Part shown: positions 1 to 7,474 of the stretch, piece after piece
Layout of the letters: the number at the start of each line of letters is the position of its first letter
Numbering within the stretch: position 1 is the stretch's first letter
NCBI GenBank assembly: GCA_947624855.1
Contig: CANQMC010000029.1
Coordinates: forward strand, 1 to 12,715
Source: an uncultured Bacilli bacterium
GTDB taxonomy: Bacteria; Bacillota_I; Bacilli_A; RF39; UBA660
Length of the DNA: 12,715 bases
Direction: 5' to 3'
Made by a program: the position numbers and the translations under genes
The notes under the pieces: model-generated
Told to the model about the DNA's origin: nothing
Database searches by the model: none
The model's input: only the letters and a program-made list of their open reading frames with translations

Positions 1-124
1 GCCTCTATAGCTTATCCAATCAAACATTTATTGTTTATTATATATTATCTTATATATTTTTCTAATTATATTATTTATTTTATTAATGTTTCAAATTTAT
101 ATAGGGGCAAGAAATATAATTTTT

Positions 125-160
125 ATAGTAGTATATTAAAATTAATATCTACTATTTTTT
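125..160 (+). terminator. Rho-independent terminator of an upstream transcript
   Basis: ATAGTAG (125-131) pairs with CTACTAT (149-155). The stem continues inward as ATATTAA (133-139) with TTAATAT (142-148) around one bulged T, and six T follow (155-160). The opposite strand has no T run after the stem, so it acts on plus-strand transcripts entering from the left. Confidence 0.75.
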
Positions 161-216
161 AATATTTAGTTTATGTATTTTTATAAAGAGTATTAATATT
201 TCCTAAATTTATAGTA

Positions 217-245
217 TTGATTAAAAGTATTTTTTCTTTTATAAT
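217..245 (+). promoter_or_regulatory. Promoter of the dCMP deaminase gene
   Basis: TTGATT (217-222), a 17-base spacer and a perfect TATAAT (240-245). The predicted start of transcription, near 252, falls on the ribosome binding site AAGAGG (250-255), so the leader would be extremely short; a start further upstream is also possible. Confidence 0.6.
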
Positions 246-262
246 TATTAAGAGGTAATTAT

Positions 263-751
263 ATGAAAAGAAGAGATAAAATAAATTATTATTTAGATAT
301 TGCTGAAGTTGTTTTAGAAAGAGCAACCTGTATTCGAAAAACCTGGGGAACAGTGATTGTTAAAAATGATGAAGTAATATCAACTGGTTATAATGGTGCT
401 CCCAGAGGTCGTAAAAATTGTAGTGATTTAGGACGTTGTTTAAGAGAGGAGCATAACATTCCTCGAGGTGAAAGATATGAACTTTGTCGAAGTGTTCATG
501 CCGAAGCAAACGCTATTATAAGTGCATCCCGAAAAGATTTACTTGGTAGTACTTTATATATGGTTGGAAAAGAAGAAAAAACAGGCGAATATGTTAAAAA
601 TCCAAGTTCTTGTGCTATGTGTAAAAGATTAATTATTAATGCTGGAATTAAAGATGTTATAGTGAGAATTACAAAAGATGAATATAAAATTTATCCTGTT
701 TCTAAATTTATTGAAGATGATGAATCTTTAGAAATGGTAAAAGGTTATTAG
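263..751 (+). CDS. comEB: Deoxycytidylate (dCMP) deaminase
   Basis: Zinc-dependent cytosolic enzyme that deaminates dCMP to dUMP, feeding thymidylate synthesis. At 162 residues it has the usual family length. The zinc and catalytic signature is complete: H79-A-E81 (zinc ligand and proton-shuttling glutamate) and C117-x-x-C120 in a segment reading SSCAMCKR. Extra Cys and His residues in the N-terminal half (C53, C59, H64, C75 region) fit the second, structural metal site known in this family. The ATG at 263 follows AAGAGG at seven bases. The gene stands alone between its own promoter and a terminator touching its stop codon. In Bacillus subtilis the homologue sits in the comE locus, but no competence genes are seen here, so the symbol marks family only. 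A related CMP/dCMP-type deaminase is the only serious alternative. Confidence 0.9.
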   Translation: MKRRDKINYYLDIAEVVLERATCIRKTWGTVIVKNDEVISTGYNGAPRGRKNCSDLGRCLREEHNIPRGERYELCRSVHAEANAIISASRKDLLGSTLYMVGKEEKTGEYVKNPSSCAMCKRLIINAGIKDVIVRITKDEYKIYPVSKFIEDDESLEMVKGY

Positions 752-774
752 AACATTTGAAAGTGTTCTTTTTG
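751..774 (+). terminator. Terminator of the dCMP deaminase gene
   Basis: GAACAT (751-756) pairs with GTGTTC (763-768, one G-U pair) around a six-base loop, followed by five T and GT. The stem begins on the last base of the TAG stop, so gene and terminator share a base. Confidence 0.8.
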
Positions 775-776
775 TA

Positions 777-805
777 TAGACTATTTTTAAAACATTTGGT
801 AAAAT
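777..805 (+). promoter_or_regulatory. Promoter of the fmt-rpe operon
   Basis: TAGACT (777-782), 17 bases, then TAAAAT (800-805). Each box is one or two bases off consensus. It lies just after the preceding terminator and is the only reasonable promoter before the operon. The fmt ribosome binding site is GGTGAT (812-817), the 3' half of the AGGAGGTGAT consensus; the same type precedes the genes at 1755 and 6765. Confidence 0.5.
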
Positions 806-820
806 TAAAGTGGTGATTAT

Positions 821-1747
821 ATGACAAAAGTAATATTTATGGGAACTCCCGATTTTGCTGTACCTATACTAGATGTTTTAATTAAAAATACTGAAGTTGT
901 TTTAGTAGTTACCAAACCAGATGCTTTTGTTGGTCGTAAAAAAGTTTTAACTAAATCGCCTATTAAAGTAAAAGCAGAAGCTCATAATATTCCTGTTTTT
1001 ACACCTTTAAATATTAAAAATGATTATGAAGAAATTAAAAAATATAATCCTGATTTAATTGTTACTTGTGCATATGGACAAATAGTGCCTGAAAGTGTTC
1101 TTAATATTCCCAAACTAGGATGTATTAATGTTCATGCCTCACTTTTACCAAAATATCGTGGAGGAGCACCTATCCATCATGCAATTATAAATGGTGAAAC
1201 TAAAACAGGCATTACAATTATGTATATGGATAAAGGAATGGATACCGGAGATATTATTAAAATGGCTGAAATTCCTATTAATGAAGATGATAATGTTGCA
1301 AGTATGCATGAAAAATTAAGTAAACTTGGCGCAGATCTTTTAACAGCGGTTTTACCAAGTATTATCAATAAAACAAATAAAAGAATAAAACAAGATGATA
1401 ATTTAGCAACATATGCTCCTATAATTAAAAGAGAAATGGAACATATAGATTTTAATAAAACAGCCCAAGAAGTAAATAATAAAGTTAGAGGACTTAATTC
1501 TTGGCCACTTGCTAATATGATTTTAAATGATGAAGAAGTAAAAGTAATCGAAGGTTTTATCGGAGGTAAAAGTAATTCTAAATCAAGTACCATATGTGAT
1601 ATTACCAAAGACGCTATTGGAATTATGTGTGCTGATAAAATATATTATATAACAAAATTAAAACCCTTTGGTAAAAAAATAATGACTACTAGAGATTATT
1701 TAAATGGAATTAAAAAAACAGAATTATTAAATAAAGAAGTAAAGTAG
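821..1747 (+). CDS. fmt: Methionyl-tRNA formyltransferase
   Basis: Transfers the formyl group of 10-formyl-tetrahydrofolate to methionine on initiator tRNA, the step that marks it for bacterial translation initiation. The 308 residues match the usual length. Residues 1-200 form the Rossmann-like formyltransferase domain, with catalytic N103 and H105 in the segment INVHASLLPKYRGGAPI and the catalytic aspartate D141 in MDKGMDTGD; these correspond to N106, H108 and D144 of the E. coli enzyme. The C-terminal part (about 205-308) is the OB-fold tRNA-binding domain, with NNKVRGLNSWP near its start. It is the first gene of the seven-gene operon; in Bacilli it commonly follows priA and def, which are absent here. 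The next gene starts seven bases after the stop. Confidence 0.97.
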   Translation: MTKVIFMGTPDFAVPILDVLIKNTEVVLVVTKPDAFVGRKKVLTKSPIKVKAEAHNIPVFTPLNIKNDYEEIKKYNPDLIVTCAYGQIVPESVLNIPKLGCINVHASLLPKYRGGAPIHHAIINGETKTGITIMYMDKGMDTGDIIKMAEIPINEDDNVASMHEKLSKLGADLLTAVLPSIINKTNKRIKQDDNLATYAPIIKREMEHIDFNKTAQEVNNKVRGLNSWPLANMILNDEEVKVIEGFIGGKSNSKSSTICDITKDAIGIMCADKIYYITKLKPFGKKIMTTRDYLNGIKKTELLNKEVK

Positions 1748-1754
1748 GTGAATT

Positions 1755-2420
1755 ATGAAAAAAGAGAGTAATTTAAAAAAACAAATTAAAGAACTTAAAA
1801 AAACCCCTAAAGGTCAAGCTATCTTAAAATTAATTGGTTGGTTAATATTTTTCTTTGTCCTTTTCTTATTTTGTTTTATTGCCTCATTTTTCACTAAAAA
1901 TTATAATAAATCTGCTAATATTCCTGTAAAAGAAGAACAAATAGAAGAAATATCACCAGTTTTAACTTCTTCTATGTTAACTGAAATAAAAAATAATTTA
2001 GTTAATTATTCTTATAAATATGAAATAACTGAAAATAATATTAAATACATTTTTGAAGGAACTAAAACTCCTGATACCGATATAGGTTTTAAAGAAGGAC
2101 CAAATGGTACTATTAAATATTATATTGATAATACAGGTACTTATCAAGAAACAACAACTGATCGTATTATAATTAATAATTTATATGAAGGGTTAGATAT
2201 TAATTATTTAAATATTGATTATATCATTAATGAACTTAATAATATTGAATTAATATTAAATAAAAATCATAACTGTAATAATTATTTTTATGAAGGTCTT
2301 TTAAATAATTTAAGATATCAAGTTGAACTAAAAAAAGATACAAAAGAACTTATATTTATTAATATTATTAAAGATACTAATATTTATACTTTAACTTTTA
2401 ATGGAGGCGTTTATGAATAA
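1755..2420 (+). CDS. Single-pass membrane protein of unknown function
   Basis: I do not recognise a family. The 221-residue product has a lysine-rich cytoplasmic start (1-25), one strongly hydrophobic segment (26-46, LIGWLIFFFVLFLFCFIASF) and an extracytoplasmic part of about 170 residues rich in Asn, Ile and Tyr with no lipobox or clear catalytic motif. Positive residues before the segment predict an N-in, C-out topology. The ATG at 1755 has AGGTGA (1746-1751) overlapping the fmt stop, so it is translated as part of the operon. Its last eight bases overlap the rlmN start, and the rlmN ribosome binding site encodes its C-terminal Gly-Gly. In Bacilli this position between fmt and rlmN usually holds rsmB, a 16S rRNA methyltransferase; this protein has no resemblance to it. 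Confidence 0.85.
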   Translation: MKKESNLKKQIKELKKTPKGQAILKLIGWLIFFFVLFLFCFIASFFTKNYNKSANIPVKEEQIEEISPVLTSSMLTEIKNNLVNYSYKYEITENNIKYIFEGTKTPDTDIGFKEGPNGTIKYYIDNTGTYQETTTDRIIINNLYEGLDINYLNIDYIINELNNIELILNKNHNCNNYFYEGLLNNLRYQVELKKDTKELIFINIIKDTNIYTLTFNGGVYE

Positions 2421-3429
2421 TTTACTTAATATGACTCGCGAAGAATTAGAAGATTATTTTCTAAAAATTGGTGAAAAAAAATATAAAGCTTTACAAGTAT
2501 ATGAATGGTTATATCAAAAAAGAGAATTTAATATAGCTAATTTTTCAAACATAAAAAAAGAAATAAGAGATAAATTAGAACAAGATTTTACTACAGATTT
2601 CATTACTATTGAAAAAAAAGAAAGTGAAGATTTAACTAAGAAATATTTATTTAAATTAACAGATAATAATTATATTGAAGCTGTTTTAATGCATCATGAT
2701 TATGGTAATTCTATATGTGTTTCTAGTGAAGTAGGTTGTAATATGGCCTGCAAATTTTGTGAATCAGGAAGACAGAAAAAAGTAAGAAACTTAGAAGCTT
2801 ATGAAATTGTTGAACAAATTTTAATGGTTGAAAAAGATTTAAATATAAGAATTAGTAGTGTTGTTATCATGGGTATTGGTGAACCTTTAGATAATTATGA
2901 TAATATTATTAAATTTATTAAAATAATTAATGATGCTAAAGGAATTGCGATTGGTGCTAGACATATAACTTTATCTACATGTGGTTTAGTTCCCAAAATA
3001 TATGAATTAGCAAATTTACCTATTCAAATTAATTTAGCTATTTCTCTTCATGCTCCAAATGATAAATTACGAAATGAGCTTATGCCTGTAAACAAAGTGT
3101 ATAATATAGAGCAAATTATGGCGGCTTTAGACCATTATTTGCAACTAACAAGTAGACGAGTTACTATAGAATATGTTATGCTTAATAATGTAAATGATAG
3201 TAAATCTTGTGCTTTAGAATTAGCCAAGTTAATTAAAGGTAAAAATATGTATGTTAATTTAATACCGTACAATGAAACTAATCATTTAGAATTTAAAAGA
3301 AGTACCAAAATTAAAGCGTTTTATGATACCTTAAAAAAAGAAGGAATTAATTGTACTATAAGACGAGAATTTGGGCAAAATATAAAGGCAGCCTGTGGGC
3401 AATTAAGAGGGACAGTGAATGAAAAATGA
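2413..3429 (+). CDS. rlmN: Dual-specificity 23S rRNA / tRNA adenine-C2 methyltransferase
   Basis: Radical-SAM enzyme that methylates C2 of A2503 in 23S rRNA and of A37 in certain tRNAs, tuning the peptidyl-transferase exit region. The cluster motif CxxxCxxC is C109, C113, C116 (VGCNMACKFC). The two catalytic cysteines of the RlmN mechanism are C102 (CVSSEVGC) and C328 (IKAACGQL). GIGEPLDN is the SAM-binding segment. Start choice: an in-frame ATG at 2401 would add four residues, but GGAGG at 2403-2407 lies inside that extension and sits five bases before the ATG at 2413, so 2413 is the start and the product is 338 residues. It overlaps the previous gene by eight bases, and its TGA stop overlaps the prpC start as ATGA. 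Confidence 0.96.
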   Translation: MNNLLNMTREELEDYFLKIGEKKYKALQVYEWLYQKREFNIANFSNIKKEIRDKLEQDFTTDFITIEKKESEDLTKKYLFKLTDNNYIEAVLMHHDYGNSICVSSEVGCNMACKFCESGRQKKVRNLEAYEIVEQILMVEKDLNIRISSVVIMGIGEPLDNYDNIIKFIKIINDAKGIAIGARHITLSTCGLVPKIYELANLPIQINLAISLHAPNDKLRNELMPVNKVYNIEQIMAALDHYLQLTSRRVTIEYVMLNNVNDSKSCALELAKLIKGKNMYVNLIPYNETNHLEFKRSTKIKAFYDTLKKEGINCTIRREFGQNIKAACGQLRGTVNEK

Positions 3430-4178
3430 AATCATTTTATTTAACAGATACCGGAAAAGTACGAAGTCATAATGAAGATTCAGTTACTATTTTAAAAAAT
3501 GCTAGTAATGAATATTTAATGATTGTATGTGATGGTATGGGAGGCCACAGAAAAGGTGAAGTAGCCTCATCAATGGCTATTGCCGCTTTAGGAACCAGAT
3601 TTAATAAAATATCTAGTATAGGTTCTAAATTAGATGCTATAAATTGGTTAAATGACAGTGTTTGTGAAATAAATAATAATATCTTAGAATATGCCAGTGT
3701 TAATCCTGATTCTGTAGGCATGGGTACAACAATTGTAATAGCTCTTTTAACTCATGATTATTTAATTTTTGGTAATATTGGCGATTCATCAGGTTTTGTT
3801 TTAAAAAATAATAAATTATATAAAGTAACCAAAGATCATACTTTAGTTAATCTTTTAGTTCAAGCTGGTAATTTAACTGAAGAAGAAGCTAAATTTCATC
3901 CTAAAAAAAATGTTTTAATGAAAGCTTTAGGAGCTGCTGAAAAATGCGAATTAGATATATTTGATGTAGTTGATATGACATTTGATAGTATTCTTCTTTG
4001 TAGTGATGGCCTAACCAATATGTTAACAAATGAACAAATAGAAAAAGTTTTAAATGCTCCAGATTTAGAAATAGAAGAAAAAGTAAGTAAATTAATTCGC
4101 AAATGTAATGCACGTGGGGGAACTGATAATATTTCAATTGCTTATTTAGTAGTAAATGAAGGGAGCCACCAAAAATGA
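3426..4178 (+). CDS. prpC: PP2C-type Ser/Thr protein phosphatase
   Basis: Cytosolic metal-dependent phosphatase that reverses phosphorylation by the kinase encoded next (PrpC/Stp family). The 250 residues are standard for the bacterial family. Visible motifs in order: the N-terminal metal and phosphate motif DTGKVRSHNEDS (residues 7-18), DGMGGH (about 37-42), GNIGDSS (about 118-124), SDGLTNML (about 195-202) and GGTDNIS (about 233-239), giving the aspartates that bind the two metal ions. The usual GDSR reads GDSS here, a minor change. The gene starts inside the rlmN stop (ATGA, 3426-3429) and ends inside the prkC start, so rlmN, prpC and prkC are translationally coupled. Phosphatase-kinase pairing in this order is conserved in Bacillota. 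Confidence 0.95.
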   Translation: MKSFYLTDTGKVRSHNEDSVTILKNASNEYLMIVCDGMGGHRKGEVASSMAIAALGTRFNKISSIGSKLDAINWLNDSVCEINNNILEYASVNPDSVGMGTTIVIALLTHDYLIFGNIGDSSGFVLKNNKLYKVTKDHTLVNLLVQAGNLTEEEAKFHPKKNVLMKALGAAEKCELDIFDVVDMTFDSILLCSDGLTNMLTNEQIEKVLNAPDLEIEEKVSKLIRKCNARGGTDNISIAYLVVNEGSHQK

Positions 4179-5938
4179 TAATGAAAGGGCAAAAAATTAG
4201 TGATAGATACCAAATAATTAAAGAAATAGGGGAAGGTGGTATGGCTAACGTTTATTTAGCATACGATACCATTTTAGACCGAAATGTTGCAGTTAAAATA
4301 TTACGTGGTGATTTATCCAATGATGAAAAATTTGTAAGGCGTTTTCAAAGAGAAGCTTTATCTGCTAGTAGTTTATCTCATCCTAATATTGTTGAAGTTT
4401 ATGATGTTGGTGAAGATAATGGTGAATACTATATTGTCATGGAATATATTGAAGGTAAACATTTAAAAAGCTTACTAAAAAGAAGAGGTAAACTTACTTT
4501 AAGTGAAGCTGTAGATATAATGCTTCAAATCACAGATGGTATGGGAGTTGCTCATGATTCCTATATAATCCATCGTGATATTAAACCTCAAAATATTATG
4601 ATATTAGAAAATGGCTTAGTAAAAATAACCGATTTTGGAATTGCTATGGCCATGAATGCCACTCAATTAACTCAAACTAATTCGGTCATGGGTAGTGTTC
4701 ATTATTTACCACCTGAACAAGCAAGTGGTCAAGGTTCAACTTTACAAAGTGATATATATTCTATGGGAATAGTTATGTATGAATTAATTACCGGCGAGCT
4801 TCCTTTTAAAGGTGATAATGCTGTTGAAATAGCTTTAAAACATTTAAAAGAACCTATACCAGATATTAAAGAAAAGGTACCTAATATTCCTAATAGCATT
4901 GTCAATATTATCAAAAAAGCTACAGCCAAAAATCCAAAAAATAGATATCAAGATGCCAGAGAAATGCATGAAGATTTAAAAACATGTTTAGATGATTCAA
5001 GAGCTTTAGAGCCAATAATAACCTTCAAATATTCTGAAGCTGATACTGATGATGCTAAAATAATGAAAATGGTTAAAAAAGAAAAAGAAACACAAGAAAA
5101 TAAAAAAGAAGAAACAGAAGAAATAATCGCAAAGAAAATAACGGGTGATGATTTGAAAAAGCAAAATAAATTATTAATAATATTAGCCTTTATTTTTACC
5201 GGTTTAATCGTCGGTATTACAGCATTAGTAGTCTTTATGCCAATTTTAACAAATGGTTCTCAAAATAAAGTTCCTGATGTTACTGGCTTATCTATCAGTG
5301 AAGCTATTGACAAACTTCAAGATGAAGGTTTTAAAGTAGCCGATAAAGAAGAAGAAATATCTTCTGCCGATATAAGTGAAGGTTTAGTAGTTAAAACTAA
5401 TCCAGCGATTGGTTCTAAACGTAAAAGTGGAACCGAAATAACTTTATATGTATCCATTGGTGATACTCAAGTTACCATTGAAGATTATACAGGTAAAAGT
5501 TATTTAGAAATAAAAGGTAAATTAGAAGCATTAGGTTTAAATGTTATGATTGAAAAGAAAAAAGTTGAAAATAGTAAAGATTCTAAATATGAAGATGGTA
5601 AAATAATTGAACAATCAATTAAACCTGGAGAAAAATTATCAGTAGGATCTGCTATAACTTTATATATTCCTGATATTATCAGTTCTTATCCTGATTTTAC
5701 TAGTGGTAATTATACAATATCAGATATTAAAGATTTTGCCGATAAATATGAACTTGAATTAGAAATAGAATATCGTCAAACATCAGAATATGAACCAGGA
5801 ACAATCATATATCAATCACGTTCTAAAGGTAGTACCATCGTAGCGGGTCAAACTTTAAAAGTTCGTATCGCTGAAACACCAGATGTTGATACTGATGATG
5901 AACTAGCTGAACCAGATGACTGTGGAGGATTATGTTAA
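4175..5938 (+). CDS. prkC: PASTA-domain Ser/Thr protein kinase
   Basis: Membrane-spanning sensor kinase; in related bacteria its outer PASTA domains bind peptidoglycan fragments or lipid II and the inner kinase phosphorylates cell-wall, translation and metabolic proteins. Kinase domain about 12-270: glycine loop GEGGMANV (19-26), K41 in VAVKIL, H133-R-D135 catalytic loop, D153-F-G155, an activation loop with several Thr/Ser (TQLTQTNS) and PPEQ in place of the usual SPEQ. A charged linker (about 290-330) leads to the membrane segment (333-357). Three PASTA repeats follow (about 366-432, 434-501, 502-570), then an acidic tail. The ATG at 4175 has GGGAG at 4161-4165; an ATG at 4181 is less well spaced. 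The rsgA ribosome binding site lies in its last codons and encodes the terminal Gly-Gly. The kinase starts inside the phosphatase stop. Confidence 0.97.
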   Translation: MIMKGQKISDRYQIIKEIGEGGMANVYLAYDTILDRNVAVKILRGDLSNDEKFVRRFQREALSASSLSHPNIVEVYDVGEDNGEYYIVMEYIEGKHLKSLLKRRGKLTLSEAVDIMLQITDGMGVAHDSYIIHRDIKPQNIMILENGLVKITDFGIAMAMNATQLTQTNSVMGSVHYLPPEQASGQGSTLQSDIYSMGIVMYELITGELPFKGDNAVEIALKHLKEPIPDIKEKVPNIPNSIVNIIKKATAKNPKNRYQDAREMHEDLKTCLDDSRALEPIITFKYSEADTDDAKIMKMVKKEKETQENKKEETEEIIAKKITGDDLKKQNKLLIILAFIFTGLIVGITALVVFMPILTNGSQNKVPDVTGLSISEAIDKLQDEGFKVADKEEEISSADISEGLVVKTNPAIGSKRKSGTEITLYVSIGDTQVTIEDYTGKSYLEIKGKLEALGLNVMIEKKKVENSKDSKYEDGKIIEQSIKPGEKLSVGSAITLYIPDIISSYPDFTSGNYTISDIKDFADKYELELEIEYRQTSEYEPGTIIYQSRSKGSTIVAGQTLKVRIAETPDVDTDDELAEPDDCGGLC

Positions 5939-6765
5939 AAGGAAGAATAATAAAAAATATAAGTGACATATATACTGTTAAAGCTAATGATACTTTATAT
6001 GAATGTAAAGCTCGAGGTAAGTTTCGTAATTTAAAACTTACCCCTTTAGTAGGGGATATTGTTGAATTTAATGAATTAGAAAATTATATTTTAACAATTT
6101 TACCTCGAAGTAATTATTTAGAAAGACCTAGTATAAGTAATATTAATATAGCTTTAATTGTAACTAGTTTAAAAAAACCAGATTTATCTTTAAATTTACT
6201 TGATAAAGAAATAAGTAGTATTATTCTAGCTAATATTGAACCTGTAATTTGTTTTACTAAATTAGATTTAGGAACCAAAGAAGATTTAAAAGAATTAAAA
6301 AAATTAACCAAATATTATGAAAAAATTGGTATCAAAGTTTTTAATAATCAAAACTTACCAAAATTAATTAAATATTTAAAAGGTAAATATGTTGTTTTAA
6401 CTGGTCAAACAGGAGCCGGTAAATCAAGTTTAATAAATAAAATAGAACCAACTAAAAACATCAAAGTAGGACAAATAAGTGAAGCTTTAAACCGGGGAAA
6501 ACACACAACTAGACATACTGAATTTCATAATATTAAAGATATCTATATTGCTGATACTCCTGGTTTTTCTGCTTTAGATTTAACTAAATATAGTTTAGAA
6601 GAAATAAAAGAAAGCTTTAAAGAATTTCAAAATATTTCATGTGAATATAAAGATTGTAAACATTTAAAAGAACAAAATTGTGGTGTTAAAAAAGAAGTTA
6701 TGAAAGGTCATATTTTACAAAGTCGTTATGATAATTATCTAAATTTTATAAAGAAGGTGAATTAA
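5932..6765 (+). CDS. rsgA: Ribosome small-subunit-dependent GTPase A
   Basis: Circularly permuted GTPase that helps late 30S subunit maturation. The 277 residues show an N-terminal OB-fold (about 1-65), then motifs in the permuted order: G4 FTKLD (108-112), G1 P-loop GQTGAGKSS (158-166), a switch region around RGKHTTRHTE, and G3 DTPG (208-211). A C-terminal zinc knuckle is formed by C237, C242, H244 and C250. It starts seven bases inside prkC; GGAGG at 5924-5928 is only three bases from the ATG, an unusually tight spacing. In B. subtilis the orthologue (CpgA/YloQ) is a known substrate of PrkC, so the adjacency with the kinase is functionally meaningful. The stop and the rpe start share one base. 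Confidence 0.97.
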   Translation: MLKGRIIKNISDIYTVKANDTLYECKARGKFRNLKLTPLVGDIVEFNELENYILTILPRSNYLERPSISNINIALIVTSLKKPDLSLNLLDKEISSIILANIEPVICFTKLDLGTKEDLKELKKLTKYYEKIGIKVFNNQNLPKLIKYLKGKYVVLTGQTGAGKSSLINKIEPTKNIKVGQISEALNRGKHTTRHTEFHNIKDIYIADTPGFSALDLTKYSLEEIKESFKEFQNISCEYKDCKHLKEQNCGVKKEVMKGHILQSRYDNYLNFIKKVN

Positions 6766-7397
6766 TGCAATTATCAGTTTCTTATTTATCAAGTAAATAT
6801 TCTAAAGAACAAACAATAAAAATGCTTGAAAATACTAATATTAATTATCTTCATGTTGATTTAATGGATGGAGGTTTTGTTCCTACCAAAAATTTTACTA
6901 TAAGTGAAGTATTAAATTTATTAAAAGATCATTCTAAACCTTTAGATATTCATTTAATGACTTTTGATCCCATAATTTATATTAAAGATTTAATTACTTT
7001 AAAACCTGAATATATAACTTTTCATATTGAAGCAACAAAAGATATAGTAAATACCATAAAATTTATTAAAAATCATAATATTAAAGTTGGACTTACCTTA
7101 AAACCAACTACTGATTTATTAGAATTAATGCCTTATTTACCATTTATTGATTTAGTATTAATCATGAGTGTAAATCCCGGCCAAGGCGGTCAAGAATTTT
7201 TACCTAAATCTCTAAATCGTTTAACAGAATTACTTAAAATTCGCCAAGAAAATAATTTAAATTTTAAAATATCGATGGATGGTGGCATTAACAATGAAAA
7301 TATTAAAGATTTACAAGCCTTAGATATTGCCGTAGTAGGTTCTTATATTTGTAAATCATCAGATTATCAAAAAAGTATTAATCATTTAGGTTTCTAA
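6765..7397 (+). CDS. rpe: Ribulose-phosphate 3-epimerase
   Basis: Interconverts ribulose-5-phosphate and xylulose-5-phosphate in the pentose phosphate pathway. It is a cytosolic TIM barrel of 210 residues, slightly short for the family. The metal and catalytic residues are all visible: H30 and D32 (HVDLMDGGFVP), H63 (DIHLM) and D172 (MDGGI). The phosphate-binding loop is VNPGQGGQ, where most family members have Phe instead of the middle Gln. Its ATG shares a base with the rsgA stop (TAATG) and is preceded by AAGGTGA. In Bacillus the operon continues with thiN; here it ends with a terminator overlapping the stop codon. Confidence 0.96.
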   Translation: MQLSVSYLSSKYSKEQTIKMLENTNINYLHVDLMDGGFVPTKNFTISEVLNLLKDHSKPLDIHLMTFDPIIYIKDLITLKPEYITFHIEATKDIVNTIKFIKNHNIKVGLTLKPTTDLLELMPYLPFIDLVLIMSVNPGQGGQEFLPKSLNRLTELLKIRQENNLNFKISMDGGINNENIKDLQALDIAVVGSYICKSSDYQKSINHLGF

Positions 7398-7408
7398 ATG
7401 GTTTTTTT
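7383..7408 (+). terminator. Terminator of the fmt-rpe operon
   Basis: CATTTAG (7383-7389) and CTAAATG (7394-7400) form a perfect seven-pair stem with a GTTT loop, followed by G and seven T. The stem contains the last codons and TAA stop of rpe, so the terminator is partly coding. Confidence 0.9.
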
Positions 7409-7427
7409 AAATTTTTTACTTTTTTAT

Positions 7428-7456
7428 TTGGAAAAAATGGTAAATAATGCTATAAT
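7428..7456 (+). promoter_or_regulatory. Promoter of mutS
   Basis: TTGGAA (7428-7433), exactly 17 bases, then TATAAT (7451-7456). Transcription should start near 7463, giving a leader of about 12 bases with the ribosome binding site AAAGG (7464-7468) at its very start. Confidence 0.8.
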
Positions 7457-7474
7457 AATAACTAAAGGCAGTAG

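Larger units (their letters stand above)
1..262. other. AT-rich upstream intergenic region
   Basis: No coding region or RNA gene that I can recognise. It carries a terminator for an upstream transcript (125-160) and the promoter of the dCMP deaminase gene (217-245). A further promoter-like pair, TTGTTT at 31-36 and TATATT at 53-58, is possible, but such matches are cheap in DNA this AT-rich. Bases 1-30 are less AT-rich and could be the tail of an upstream gene; nothing supports a product. Confidence 0.6.

Noticed and set aside
1..120. tRNA or riboswitch at the left edge
   Set aside because: No cloverleaf, T-loop or conserved riboswitch core is visible, and the stretch is almost wholly A and T.
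1177..1608. 143-codon open frame on the minus strand
   Set aside because: Antisense shadow of fmt, which has full catalytic motifs. It has no ribosome binding site, and its hydrophobic Ile/Leu/Ser-rich composition is what reversed AT-rich codons give.
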